A stretch of DNA of 64,000 nucleotides, from NCBI RefSeq assembly GCF_031801495.1, contig NZ_JAOEGC010000001.1, positions 1,178,001 to 1,242,000 on the forward strand. The letters are read 5' to 3'. This DNA comes from Agrobacterium tumefaciens_K. Lineage in GTDB: Bacteria > Pseudomonadota > Alphaproteobacteria > Rhizobiales > Rhizobiaceae. Position numbers and translations under genes: made by a program. Position 1 is the stretch's first letter. Each line of letters starts with the position of its first letter. Of the stretch, positions 50,256 through 59,180 are shown piece by piece. The notes under the pieces are model-generated. The model was not told the origin of the DNA and made no database searches. It saw nothing but the letters and a program-made list of their open reading frames with translations.

Positions 50256-50412
50256 TTGCCGCCGAGTGTTGTGACGTGCGCAAATTTAAAGCGTGGCTGT
50301 TTTGCTGCTGCGCAAATGTGAGGCACAAGTGCTGCTGATTAAAAAATGGACGGTGCACGAAAGTAAAGAAATAAAACTTTATATACAGTAACTTATTTCA
50401 TTTCTTCTAAAG

Positions 50413-50427
50413 TGGCACGCCAATTGC
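50413..50427 (+). promoter_or_regulatory. Sigma-54 promoter of the nitrate operon
   Basis: TGGCACG-CCAA-TTGC matches the sigma-54 consensus TGGCACR-N4-TTGC exactly, with the right GG-to-GC spacing. The start of transcription would fall at about 50439, immediately before the leader hairpin. NtrC control is expected; GGTGCAC near 50351 could be an NtrC half site. Confidence 0.8.
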
Positions 50428-50440
50428 TTCTCTAAAAACG

Positions 50441-50569
50441 CACCGGTCAACGGCGACCGGGGTGAGAGAAGCGCGTGATATGCGCTTTTAAAGACATCGA
50501 CGTCGCAAGGTTTTGCTGCCCGGATCGCTCTGACGCTCCGCTGGTGCAAACACCGAGCGGCGTTTTTTT
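50441..50569 (+). ncRNA. NasT-responsive antitermination leader with terminator
   Basis: Hairpin P1 (50441-50464, arms CACCGGTC/GACC-GG-GGTG) presents the six-base loop AACGGC. Its A at position 1 and G at position 4 are the hallmark of ANTAR target loops. A second hairpin (50469-50487, AAGCGC/GCGCTT) has loop GTGATAT, which fits less well; GAC-ATCGAC-GTC (50493-50504) is an alternative with A1 and G4. The terminator stem (ACGC-TC-CGCTGGTG / CACC-G-AGCG-GCGT, 50533-50563) then runs into seven U. The layout matches known nas leaders. Confidence 0.7.
50533..50569 (+). terminator. Regulated intrinsic terminator before nrtA
   Basis: A twelve-pair stem with small bulges, loop CAAA, followed by a run of seven T. 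It stands 62 bases before the nrtA start. NasT binding to the upstream hairpins would prevent its formation. Confidence 0.8.
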
Positions 50570-50630
50570 ATTTCCGGCTTTTTTCGCAAACAAGAACGTC
50601 ACTTCCCAAGAGTGGCCAGACAAGGGGAAC

Positions 50631-51929
50631 ATGCGGATGACCAAAATATTCTCGGGCTCCATCAGCCGCCGCACCATCTTGAGGACTACGGCCACAGCCG
50701 CCCTCGTCACCGCTGTCCGTTCAGCCTTTCCGTCCGGCGCCTTTGCCGCCACCGCTGAGCCAGAGGTGAAAGGTGCGAAGATCGGCTTCATCGCGCTGAC
50801 CGATGCCGCACCGCTGATCGTGGCGGCGGAAAAGGGGCTGTTTGCCAAACATGGCATGCCCGATGTCGAAGTGCTCAAGCAGGCATCCTGGGGCGCAACG
50901 CGCGACAATCTGGTTCTCGGCGGTGCGGCAAACGGTATCGACGGTGCGCACATCCTTACCCCCATGCCCTACCTCATGCATACCGGCAAAGTGACACAGA
51001 ACAATGTGCCGGTGCCGATGACGATTCTGGCGCGTCTCAACCTCGACAGCCAGGGAATTTCCGTCGCCAAGGAATATGCCGAAACGGGCGTACAGCTGGA
51101 TGCCTCGAAGCTGAAGGCCGCTTTTGAAAAGAAGAAGGCCGAAGGCAAGGAAATCAAGGCCGCCATGACCTTCCCTGGCGGCACGCATGATCTGTGGGTT
51201 CGTTACTGGCTGGCAGCCGGTGGCATCAATCCCGACAAGGACGTGTCCACCATTGTCGTTCCTCCGCCGCAGATGGTTGCCAACATGAAGGTCGGCAACA
51301 TGGACGTTTTCTGTGTGGGTGAGCCATGGAACGAGCAGCTCGTCAATCAGGGCATCGGCTTCACGGCCTGTACCACGGGTGAACTGTGGAAGGGCCACCC
51401 CGAGAAGGCGTTCGGCATGCGCGCCGACTGGGTGGAAAAGAACCCGAACGCCACGAAAGCCCTGCTCATGGCCGTGATGGAGGCCCAGCAATGGTGCGAC
51501 AGCATGGACAACAAGGAGGAAATGTCGGCCATCCTCGGCAAACGCCAATGGTTCAACGTGCCGCCAAAGGATGTGCTCGGTCGTCTCAAGGGCAACATCA
51601 ATTACGGCAACGGCCGAACTCTGGAAAACACCGGCCTGCAGATGAAATTCTGGCAGGACAATGCCTCCTATCCGTTCCAGAGCCACGACAGCTGGTTCAT
51701 CGCGGAAAACATTCGCTGGGGCAAGTTTGCACCCGATACCGACATCAAGGCGCTCGTCGGGCAGGTCAACCGCGAAGATCTGTGGCGCGAGGCTGCGAAG
51801 GAACTCGGCGTTGCGGATCTTCCGCAGTCCACATCGCGCGGCAAGGAAACCTTCTTCGACGGCAAGGTCTTCGATCCGGAAAATCCTTCGGCCTATCTCG
51901 ACAGTCTTTCCATCAAGGCAGCCTCCTGA
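50631..51929 (+). CDS. nrtA: Periplasmic nitrate-binding protein NrtA
   Basis: The start at 50631 follows AAGGGGAAC; frames further upstream run into the leader. The 432 residues open with a twin-arginine signal (SGSISRRTILRTTATAALVT). The mature part has NrtA features (KIGFIALTDAAPLIVAAEKG; ILTPMPYLM; DLWVRYWLAAGGINPDKDVS). It binds nitrate or nitrite in the periplasm for the NrtB/NrtC importer. It is the first gene after the NasT leader. A long stem-loop follows its stop. Confidence 0.93.
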   Translation: MRMTKIFSGSISRRTILRTTATAALVTAVRSAFPSGAFAATAEPEVKGAKIGFIALTDAAPLIVAAEKGLFAKHGMPDVEVLKQASWGATRDNLVLGGAANGIDGAHILTPMPYLMHTGKVTQNNVPVPMTILARLNLDSQGISVAKEYAETGVQLDASKLKAAFEKKKAEGKEIKAAMTFPGGTHDLWVRYWLAAGGINPDKDVSTIVVPPPQMVANMKVGNMDVFCVGEPWNEQLVNQGIGFTACTTGELWKGHPEKAFGMRADWVEKNPNATKALLMAVMEAQQWCDSMDNKEEMSAILGKRQWFNVPPKDVLGRLKGNINYGNGRTLENTGLQMKFWQDNASYPFQSHDSWFIAENIRWGKFAPDTDIKALVGQVNREDLWREAAKELGVADLPQSTSRGKETFFDGKVFDPENPSAYLDSLSIKAAS

Positions 51930-51940
51930 GGAGGAGTCGC

Positions 51941-51988
51941 GGTCTCGCTCCTTCCCTGCTGATTGATGGCAGGGTGAGGGGCGAGACC
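51941..51988 (+). promoter_or_regulatory. Large intercistronic stem-loop between nrtA and nrtB
   Basis: GGTCTCGC (51941-51948) pairs with GCGAGACC (51981-51988) and CCCTGC (51954-51959) with GCAGGG (51969-51974) in one imperfect 48-base stem-loop with no U tract. Such structures often protect the binding-protein message so that it is more abundant than the permease message. Confidence 0.55.
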
Positions 51989-52020
51989 TCAGCCACAACC
52001 GAAATCCAGAGGAATTGCAA

Positions 52021-52914
52021 ATGACTGCATTGGCCCGGAAATTCAAAGAACAGCCGCAGAATCCGTCTGCGCAGAAAGCAAATGTGGTGACGTTATCGGC
52101 CAAGCCCGCACAGCGTTTTCATCTGCAAAAGTGGGCCGCTGCCGCTGCCCGCAACATCGTCCCGCCGATGGTCGTGCTGATCGTTATGCTCGGCATCTGG
52201 CAGGTGCTTTGTTCCGCCCCCGGTGCATCACTGCCGCCGCCAAGCCAGGTTTTTGAAGAAAGCTATGACCTCATCGTTTCGCCTTTCTTCAACTTCGGCT
52301 CGCAGGATATCGGCCTTGGCTGGCGAGTATTGGTGTCGCTCGAGCGCGTCGCATACGGTTTCGGGCTGGCGGCTATCGTCGGCGTCGTGACGGGCGCGAT
52401 CATCGGCCAGTCGATCTGGGCAATGCGCGGCCTCGATCCGATCTTTCAGGTGCTACGCACCGTGCCGCCGCTGGCATGGTTGCCGCTTTCGCTGGCTGCG
52501 TTCCAGGACAGCAATCCCTCGGCGATTTTCGTGATCTTCATCACCTCCATCTGGCCGGTCATCATCAACACGGCTGTCGGCGTGCGCAACATTCCGCAGG
52601 ATTATCGCAACGTCGCGCAGGTGCTGCGGCTCAACCAGATCGAGTTCTTCTTCAAGATCATGCTGCCATCCGCCGCACCTTACATCTTCACCGGCCTGCG
52701 TATCGGCGTCGGCCTGTCATGGCTCGCCATCGTCGCCGCTGAAATGCTGACGGGTGGCGTCGGCATCGGCTTCTTCATCTGGGATGCATGGAACTCGTCG
52801 CGCCTGCCCGACATCATCGTCGCTCTCGCCTACATCGGCGTCGTCGGCTTCGTGCTCGACAAGCTGGTGGCGGCACTCGGCAAAGTCATCACCCGCGGCG
52901 CTGCGGCAAACTGA
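52021..52914 (+). CDS. nrtB: Nitrate ABC transporter permease NrtB
   Basis: The ATG at 52021 follows AGAGGA and gives 297 residues. After a 40-residue cytoplasmic tail there are six membrane helices. The EAA loop (FRDLH-free here; AQVLRLNQIEFFFKIMLPSA) docks the ATPase. Typical NrtB text includes SLERVAYGFGLAAIVGVVTG and GLSWLAIVAAEMLTGGVGIG. It lies between nrtA and the ATPase gene and forms the inner-membrane channel for nitrate/nitrite. Confidence 0.93.
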   Translation: MTALARKFKEQPQNPSAQKANVVTLSAKPAQRFHLQKWAAAAARNIVPPMVVLIVMLGIWQVLCSAPGASLPPPSQVFEESYDLIVSPFFNFGSQDIGLGWRVLVSLERVAYGFGLAAIVGVVTGAIIGQSIWAMRGLDPIFQVLRTVPPLAWLPLSLAAFQDSNPSAIFVIFITSIWPVIINTAVGVRNIPQDYRNVAQVLRLNQIEFFFKIMLPSAAPYIFTGLRIGVGLSWLAIVAAEMLTGGVGIGFFIWDAWNSSRLPDIIVALAYIGVVGFVLDKLVAALGKVITRGAAAN

Positions 52915-52928
52915 GAGGACGGAATATT

Positions 52929-53726
52929 ATGAACGCCTATCTCAAGCTCGATCATATCGACAAATATTTCGACAAAGGCGGCAGCCGTGCCGAGGTGCTG
53001 AAAGGGATCAACCTTACTATTGGCAAGGGCGAGTTCGTTTCCGTGATCGGCCATTCCGGTTGTGGTAAGTCCACGATGCTCAACCTTATCGCCGGTCTGA
53101 CGAAGGTGTCGGCGGGTGCCGTTCTGCTGGAGAACCGCGAGGTCAACGAGCCGGGACCGGAGCGCGCCGTCGTGTTCCAGAACCACAGCCTGCTGCCTTG
53201 GCTTTCTGTTTACGAAAACGTCAATCTCGCCGTTGAGAAAGTCTTCAGCAGAACCAAAACCAAAGCCGAGCGGCATGAGTGGGTGATGCGCAATCTGGAT
53301 CTCGTGCAGATGGCGCATGCCAAGGACAAGAAACCGTCTGAAATCTCCGGTGGCATGAAGCAGCGTGTCGGTATTGCCCGCGCGCTGGCGATGGAGCCGA
53401 AGATCCTTTTGCTGGATGAGCCGTTTGGCGCGCTGGATGCCCTGACCCGGGCGCATCTGCAGGATGCCGTGATGGAAATCCATGCCCGGCTTGGCAACAC
53501 CATGGTCATGATTACCCATGATGTCGACGAGGCCGTGCTGCTTTCCGACCGCATCGTGATGATGACCAATGGTCCTGCCGCCCATATCGGTGAAGTGCTT
53601 GACGTGCCGTTGCCGCGGCCGCGCAACCGCATCGAGCTTGCATCCGACAAGACCTACCTCAAATGCCGCGAAGCCGTGCTGAAGTTCCTCTACGAACGTC
53701 ATCGCTTCGTCGAAGCCGCGGAGTAA
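52929..53726 (+). CDS. nrtC: Nitrate ABC transporter ATP-binding protein
   Basis: The start at 52929 gives 265 residues (MNAYLKLDHIDKYFDKGGSR). Walker A is GHSGCGKST (about residues 42-50), the signature ISGGMKQRVGIARALAM, Walker B ILLLDEPFGALDA and the H-loop ITHDVDEAV. It lacks the NrtA-like C-terminal regulatory domain of cyanobacterial NrtC, so it is the short NrtD-like form. It powers NrtB. It is followed by nirB after five bases. Confidence 0.92.
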   Translation: MNAYLKLDHIDKYFDKGGSRAEVLKGINLTIGKGEFVSVIGHSGCGKSTMLNLIAGLTKVSAGAVLLENREVNEPGPERAVVFQNHSLLPWLSVYENVNLAVEKVFSRTKTKAERHEWVMRNLDLVQMAHAKDKKPSEISGGMKQRVGIARALAMEPKILLLDEPFGALDALTRAHLQDAVMEIHARLGNTMVMITHDVDEAVLLSDRIVMMTNGPAAHIGEVLDVPLPRPRNRIELASDKTYLKCREAVLKFLYERHRFVEAAE

Positions 53727-53731
53727 CGCCT

Positions 53732-56179
53732 ATGGCCCAGAAACTCGTCATCATCGGCAATGGCATGGCGCCGGGGCGCATGCTGGAAAACCTATTCGAA
53801 ACGGCCCCCGGCCTTTACGACGTCACGATCTTCAACGCCGAACCGCGCGTCAATTACGACCGCATCATGCTGTCCCCGGTCCTCTCCGGCGAGAAAGCCT
53901 ATGACGACATCATCATTCACAATGACGAATGGTATGCGGCAAACAACGTCACGCTGCACAAAGGCGCGAAGGTTTCGCAGATCGATCGCGACAAGAAGAC
54001 CGTCACCAGCGAAAACGGCATTACCGTTTCCTACGACAAGCTGGTCATCGCCACCGGCTCCTTGCCTTTCATCATTCCGGTTCCCGGCCACCAACTGCCC
54101 GGTGTGCTACCATATCGCGACCTCGATGACGTCACGAAAATGCTGGAGATCGCCAAGGGCAAGGGCCGCGCCATCGTTATCGGCGCCGGTCTTCTCGGCC
54201 TCGAAGCCGCCTATGGCCTGAAGCGTCAGGGCATGGATGTCACGGTCATCCACCTGATGCCGACGATCATGGAGCGCCAGCTTGATCCGGCAGCAGCCTA
54301 TCTGCTGGAAAAGGCACTGAACGAGCGCGGCATCGACATCATCACCAAGGCCAACACCAAGCGCATCCTCGGTGAAGACAAGGTTGAAGGTATCGAACTG
54401 GAAGACGGCCGCGTCATCAAGGGTGATATGGTCGTCATGGCAGTCGGTATTCGCCCTGCTGCCGGACTTGCCAAGGAGGCAGGGATCGCCGTTAACCGCG
54501 GTATCGTGGTGGACGATGGCATGATGACATCTGACGCTTCGATTTACGCACTGGGAGAATGCGCGGAACATCGCGGTATATGCTACGGCCTCGTCGCGCC
54601 GCTTTACGAAAGCGCCAAGGTGCTGGCCGACCGCCTGACTGGCGGTCATGCCGAATATCACGGCTCTGTCACCAATACGAAACTCAAGGTTACAGGCGTC
54701 AATTTGTTCTCCGCGGGGGATTTTGCCGAAGGTGACGACCGCGAGGAAATCGTTCTGCGCGATGCCACCGCTGGTGTCTACAAGCGCCTGATCCTCAAGG
54801 AAAACCGTATTATCGGTGCGGTTCTTTATGGCGAAACGGCAGATGGTTCGTGGTTCTTCGATCTGATGAAGAAGGCCACCGACATTTCCGCCATGCGCGA
54901 AACCCTGATCTTTGGCCAAGCCTATCAGGGAGGGTCCCCGCTGGACCCTATGGCGGCCGTTGCAGCCTTGCCGGATGATGCGGAAATCTGCGGCTGCAAC
55001 GGCGTCTGCAAGGGCAAGATCACCTCGACCATTACGTCGAAGGGATTGACATCGCTGGATGATGTGCGCGCCCACACCAAGGCGTCCGCCTCCTGCGGTA
55101 ATTGTACGGGCCTTGTCGAGCAGTTGATGACGCTGACGCTCGGCGACAGCTACAATCCCGCCGCCGTTCAACCAATGTGCAAATGCACGGATCTCGGCCA
55201 TGACGACGTGCGCCGTCTCATCAAGGCCAAGGGTCTGAAAACCATTCCGGCCGTCATGCAGGAGCTGGAGTGGAAGACCTCCTGTGGCTGCGCCAAATGT
55301 CGCCCGGCGCTCAACTATTATCTCGTCTGCGATTGGCCGGATGAATATGCCGACGATTACCAGTCGCGTTTCATCAATGAGCGCGTTCACGCCAACATCC
55401 AGAAGGACGGCACCTATTCCGTCGTCCCGCGCATGTGGGGCGGCGTCACCAATGCGGGTGAACTGCGTGCCATCGCCGATGTCGTCGATAAGTTCGAGAT
55501 TCCTCTGGTGAAGGTGACAGGTGGTCAACGTATCGACCTTCTCGGCATCGAGAAGGAAGACCTTCCCGCCGTATGGGCTGAGCTCGGCAAGGCCGGTTTC
55601 ATCTCCGGTCAGGCTTATGCCAAGGGGCTTCGCACCGTCAAAACCTGTGTCGGTGAACAATGGTGCCGGTTTGGCACGCAGGACAGCACCGGGCTTGGTA
55701 TCCGCATCGAGAAGTTTATGTGGGGTTCGTGGACACCGGCGAAACTGAAACTCGCCGTTTCAGGCTGTCCGCGCAACTGCGCGGAAGCGACCTGCAAGGA
55801 TATCGGCGTGATCTGTGTCGATTCCGGTTTCGAAATCCACTTCGCGGGCGCTGCGGGTCTGGACATCAAGGGTACGGAGGTTTTGGGGCTGGTTCCGACC
55901 GAGGACGAGGCGCTGGAGCATATTGTGGCGCTGACCCAGATGTACCGCGAACAGGCACGTTATCTGGAACGCATCTACAAGTGGGCCAAGCGCATCGGCT
56001 ACGACGAAATCCGCCGCCAGATCATGGGCGATGCGGACAGGCGCAAGGGCTATTACGAGCGCTTCGTCTTCAGCCAGAAATTCGCGCAGGTCGATCCATG
56101 GTCAGAGCGCGTATCCGGTCATGACAAACACGAGTTCAAGCCGATGGCGACGCTCGGTTTCAATCAGGCAGCGGAGTGA
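53732..56179 (+). CDS. nirB: Assimilatory nitrite reductase large subunit NirB
   Basis: This 815-residue enzyme reduces nitrite to ammonium with NADH. In order it has an FAD/NAD(P) domain (KLVIIGNGMAPGRMLENLFE; VIGAGLLGLEAAYGLKRQG), then two BFD-like [2Fe-2S] modules (CGCNGVCKGK-CGNC at about 425-470; CKC-CGCAKC at about 490-535). A sulfite/nitrite reductase half follows, with the siroheme-[4Fe-4S] cysteines in CVGEQWC and CPRNCAEATC (about 645-695). All cofactor ligands are intact. NirD follows with a few bases of spacing. Confidence 0.96.
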   Translation: MAQKLVIIGNGMAPGRMLENLFETAPGLYDVTIFNAEPRVNYDRIMLSPVLSGEKAYDDIIIHNDEWYAANNVTLHKGAKVSQIDRDKKTVTSENGITVSYDKLVIATGSLPFIIPVPGHQLPGVLPYRDLDDVTKMLEIAKGKGRAIVIGAGLLGLEAAYGLKRQGMDVTVIHLMPTIMERQLDPAAAYLLEKALNERGIDIITKANTKRILGEDKVEGIELEDGRVIKGDMVVMAVGIRPAAGLAKEAGIAVNRGIVVDDGMMTSDASIYALGECAEHRGICYGLVAPLYESAKVLADRLTGGHAEYHGSVTNTKLKVTGVNLFSAGDFAEGDDREEIVLRDATAGVYKRLILKENRIIGAVLYGETADGSWFFDLMKKATDISAMRETLIFGQAYQGGSPLDPMAAVAALPDDAEICGCNGVCKGKITSTITSKGLTSLDDVRAHTKASASCGNCTGLVEQLMTLTLGDSYNPAAVQPMCKCTDLGHDDVRRLIKAKGLKTIPAVMQELEWKTSCGCAKCRPALNYYLVCDWPDEYADDYQSRFINERVHANIQKDGTYSVVPRMWGGVTNAGELRAIADVVDKFEIPLVKVTGGQRIDLLGIEKEDLPAVWAELGKAGFISGQAYAKGLRTVKTCVGEQWCRFGTQDSTGLGIRIEKFMWGSWTPAKLKLAVSGCPRNCAEATCKDIGVICVDSGFEIHFAGAAGLDIKGTEVLGLVPTEDEALEHIVALTQMYREQARYLERIYKWAKRIGYDEIRRQIMGDADRRKGYYERFVFSQKFAQVDPWSERVSGHDKHEFKPMATLGFNQAAE

Positions 56180-56184
56180 AGCAG

Positions 56185-56520
56185 ATGGACAGAAACTGGA
56201 TCGATATCGGTCATATTTCCGACATTCCGCTGCGCGGCGCGCGTTGCGTGAAAACCCCGATGGGCAAGATCGCCGTGTTCCGCACGGCGGAGGATCAGGT
56301 CTTTGCCATCGAAGACCACTGCCCGCACAAGGGCGGCCCGCTTAGCCAAGGTATCGTGCATGGCGCTTCGGTGACGTGTCCGCTGCACAATTGGGTCATT
56401 TCTCTGGAAACCGGCAAAGCGCAGGGAGCCGATGAGGGTGAGGTGAAAACCGTTCCCGTCCGCAATCTCGACGGGCAGCTTTCCATAGCGATCGAGGCGT
56501 TGATGATGGCGGCGGAGTGA
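56185..56520 (+). CDS. nirD: Nitrite reductase small subunit NirD (Rieske type)
   Basis: The ATG at 56185 follows GGAG by eight bases and gives 111 residues. Unlike enterobacterial NirD, the Rieske ligands are complete: CPHKGGPLSQG (Cys-x-His) and CPLHNW (Cys-x2-His), so it should carry a [2Fe-2S] centre. It works with NirB in electron delivery to the siroheme. It lies between nirB and nasA. Confidence 0.95.
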   Translation: MDRNWIDIGHISDIPLRGARCVKTPMGKIAVFRTAEDQVFAIEDHCPHKGGPLSQGIVHGASVTCPLHNWVISLETGKAQGADEGEVKTVPVRNLDGQLSIAIEALMMAAE

Positions 56521-56522
56521 CC

Positions 56523-59180
56523 ATGGCAAAAGAGGTCAAGACCACCTGTCCCTATTGCGGCGTCGGTTGCGGCGTTATCGCCACCGTTGCCGATAACGGT
56601 GCAGTAGCGGTCAAGGGCGATCCCGAACATCCGGCCAATTTCGGCAGGCTCTGTTCCAAGGGGTCGGCTCTGGCGGAAACCATCGATCTGGAAGGGCGGC
56701 TGCTTCACCCTATGGTCGCTGGCCGCCAGACGGGATGGAGTGAAGCGCTTGACCTCGTGGCCTCGAAATTTTCCGAAACCATTGCCGAACATGGACCTGA
56801 TTCGGTTGCTTTTTATGTCTCAGGCCAATTGCTGACGGAGGATTATTACCTCGCCAACAAGCTGATGAAGGGCTTCATCGGCTCGGCCAATATCGATACG
56901 AATTCCCGTCTCTGCATGTCGTCCTCCGTTGCCGGTCACCGCCGCGCTTTCGGGTCGGATACGGTGCCGGGCACTTACGAGGATCTGGAACTGGCAGATC
57001 TGGTGATCCTGACCGGCTCCAATCTGGCATGGTGCCATCCGGTGCTTTATCAACGGCTTGCTGCTGCAAAAGCTGCCCGTCCGGAGATGAAGGTCGTGGT
57101 CATCGACCCGCGCCGGACGATGACGGTCGATATTGCCGATATACATCTTTCCATTCGTCCCGATGGCGATGTCGCGCTGTTTGCCGGTTTGCTGGGTTAT
57201 CTGGCGGCTGGTTCTACGGTTGACCGGACCTATGTGAACAGCCACACGGCGGGTTTCGATGCTGCCGTGGAAGCCGCAAGCGAACACAGCCTGTCCGAAA
57301 TCGCCGAAGCCACGGGCCTGACGATTGCCGAGCTTATTCGCTTTTACGAACTGTTTGAAGCGACCGAAAATGTCGTGACCTGCTACAGCCAGGGCGTCAA
57401 CCAATCGTCTTCGGGCACGGACAAGGTCAACGCCATTATCAATTGCCATCTGGCGACCGGCCGTATCGGCAAGCCCGGCATGGGGCCGTTTTCGCTGACC
57501 GGGCAGCCGAATGCCATGGGCGGGCGCGAAGTCGGCGGGCTTGCCAATATGCTTGCGGCGCACATGGCGCTGGAAAATCCGCAAGATAGAGATCGCGTGC
57601 AGCGCTTCTGGCAGGCGCCGATCATTGCGGATAAACCCGGATTGAAGGCAGTCGATCTTTTCATGGCGGTGGCGGATGGCCGCATCAAGGCGCTCTGGAT
57701 CATGGCCACCAATCCTGTGGTTTCCATGCCGGATGCGTCGATCGTTGAAGCAGCGATCAGCCAATGCCCCTTCGTCGTCGTTTCCGAGATCATGGCTACG
57801 ACCGATACCTCTCGCCACGCGCATGTGTTGTTGCCATCGCTCGGCTGGGGTGAAAAAGACGGCACCGTTACCAATTCGGAACGGCGCATTTCTCGCCAAC
57901 GCGCCTTTCTAGCTCCAGCCGGGGAGGCAAAGGCCGACTGGTGGCAATTGGCGGAAGTTGGCCGTCGTATGGGCTTCGGGAGCGCCTTTTCCTTTACGAA
58001 TCCGGCAGCGATTTTCGGTGAGCATGCTGCGCTTTCAAGCTTCGAAAATGCAGGTAGTCGCGATTTCGATATCGGCGCCTGCACCAATATCGACCCCGCG
58101 TCCTACAACGATATGGCACCTTTCCAGTGGCCGAAATCCGAGGGCACGCATGCGGCGGAAACCCGGTTTTTTGCCGATGGCCGCTTTTATCATGCCGATG
58201 GCAAGGCGCGGTTCATTTCAACCGCCCTGCCGCAGCCGCGCGATGCGTCGCCAGACTATCCACTAACGCTGAACACCGGCCGTATTCGCGACCAATGGCA
58301 TACGATGACACGAACCGGCAAAAGCGCACGTTTGACGGCGCACATCGCCGAACCCTTTGTCGAACTTCACCCCCGCGACGCGCAATCTCTCGGTATCGAA
58401 AGCGCCGACCTTGTGACGTTGCAAAGCCCACACGGAACGGTGCTGCTGCGTGCGCTGGTCACCGAACGTCAGGCACGCGGTTCGGTCTTCGCGCCAATGC
58501 ACTGGAACGATCAGTTCGCCTCGCTGGCGCGCATCGATACGCTCGTCGCACCCGTGACCGATCCCCATTCCGGTCAGCCTGCTTCGAAAAACGTTGCGGT
58601 CAAAGCCTCCCGCTTCCATGCCGCCGCCTATGGTTTCGCGATTTCCCGCAAGCGTCCGCAAACGCTCGGTTGTCGCTACTGGGCTGTGGCGAAAGCGGAA
58701 GGAGGGTATCGCATGGAGCTTGCCTTTGAAAGCTTGCCGGAGGACTGGACCGCGTGGGCACGCACCGCTTTCGGTCTTGATGTACGGATCGAGCCGCTTG
58801 GTTACAATGACCGCCAGACCGGCGACGTGCGGCTTGCCTTTTTTGACGGCGAAACGCTGCTGGCGGCACTCTTTATTGCCAAAACGCCTGTGGCCGTTGC
58901 CCGCAACTGGGCGATATCGCAGCTTTCCGCCCGCCATGAAGATCTGCGCATGCGCTTTGCGCTGATTGCGGGGCGTCCGGGCGCGGGGCGGCCTGATCCG
59001 GGTGCCACCGTCTGCTCCTGCTTCAATGTCGGGGTGAACCAGATTACCGGAGCGATCCGGGATGGCTGCCACAGCGTCGAAGCCATCGGCAAGGCGCTGA
59101 ATGCGGGAACCAATTGCGGCTCCTGCCGCGCCGAGATCAGGGGGATCATCGATGGATGCCTTAAAACCGCAGCGGAATGA
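56523..59180 (+). CDS. nasA: Assimilatory nitrate reductase NasA with C-terminal BFD domain
   Basis: The ATG at 56523 (GGAG five bases upstream) gives 885 residues. The N-terminal [4Fe-4S] site reads CPYCGVGC and then CSKGSAL. The bis-MGD domain shows YSQGVNQSSSGTDKVNAI and GRIGKPGMGPFSLTGQPNAMGGREVGG, cited here as separate motifs. The C terminus carries a BFD-like [2Fe-2S] module (CSCFNVGVNQI, then NCGSCRAEI) that receives electrons. It reduces nitrate to nitrite in the cytoplasm. No separate FAD electron-transfer subunit is in the window. Confidence 0.96.
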   Translation: MAKEVKTTCPYCGVGCGVIATVADNGAVAVKGDPEHPANFGRLCSKGSALAETIDLEGRLLHPMVAGRQTGWSEALDLVASKFSETIAEHGPDSVAFYVSGQLLTEDYYLANKLMKGFIGSANIDTNSRLCMSSSVAGHRRAFGSDTVPGTYEDLELADLVILTGSNLAWCHPVLYQRLAAAKAARPEMKVVVIDPRRTMTVDIADIHLSIRPDGDVALFAGLLGYLAAGSTVDRTYVNSHTAGFDAAVEAASEHSLSEIAEATGLTIAELIRFYELFEATENVVTCYSQGVNQSSSGTDKVNAIINCHLATGRIGKPGMGPFSLTGQPNAMGGREVGGLANMLAAHMALENPQDRDRVQRFWQAPIIADKPGLKAVDLFMAVADGRIKALWIMATNPVVSMPDASIVEAAISQCPFVVVSEIMATTDTSRHAHVLLPSLGWGEKDGTVTNSERRISRQRAFLAPAGEAKADWWQLAEVGRRMGFGSAFSFTNPAAIFGEHAALSSFENAGSRDFDIGACTNIDPASYNDMAPFQWPKSEGTHAAETRFFADGRFYHADGKARFISTALPQPRDASPDYPLTLNTGRIRDQWHTMTRTGKSARLTAHIAEPFVELHPRDAQSLGIESADLVTLQSPHGTVLLRALVTERQARGSVFAPMHWNDQFASLARIDTLVAPVTDPHSGQPASKNVAVKASRFHAAAYGFAISRKRPQTLGCRYWAVAKAEGGYRMELAFESLPEDWTAWARTAFGLDVRIEPLGYNDRQTGDVRLAFFDGETLLAALFIAKTPVAVARNWAISQLSARHEDLRMRFALIAGRPGAGRPDPGATVCSCFNVGVNQITGAIRDGCHSVEAIGKALNAGTNCGSCRAEIRGIIDGCLKTAAE

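Noticed and set aside
54107..55660. 517-codon minus-strand open frame antisense to nirB
   Set aside because: The plus strand carries intact NirB cofactor motifs throughout; the antisense product has no recognisable domain.
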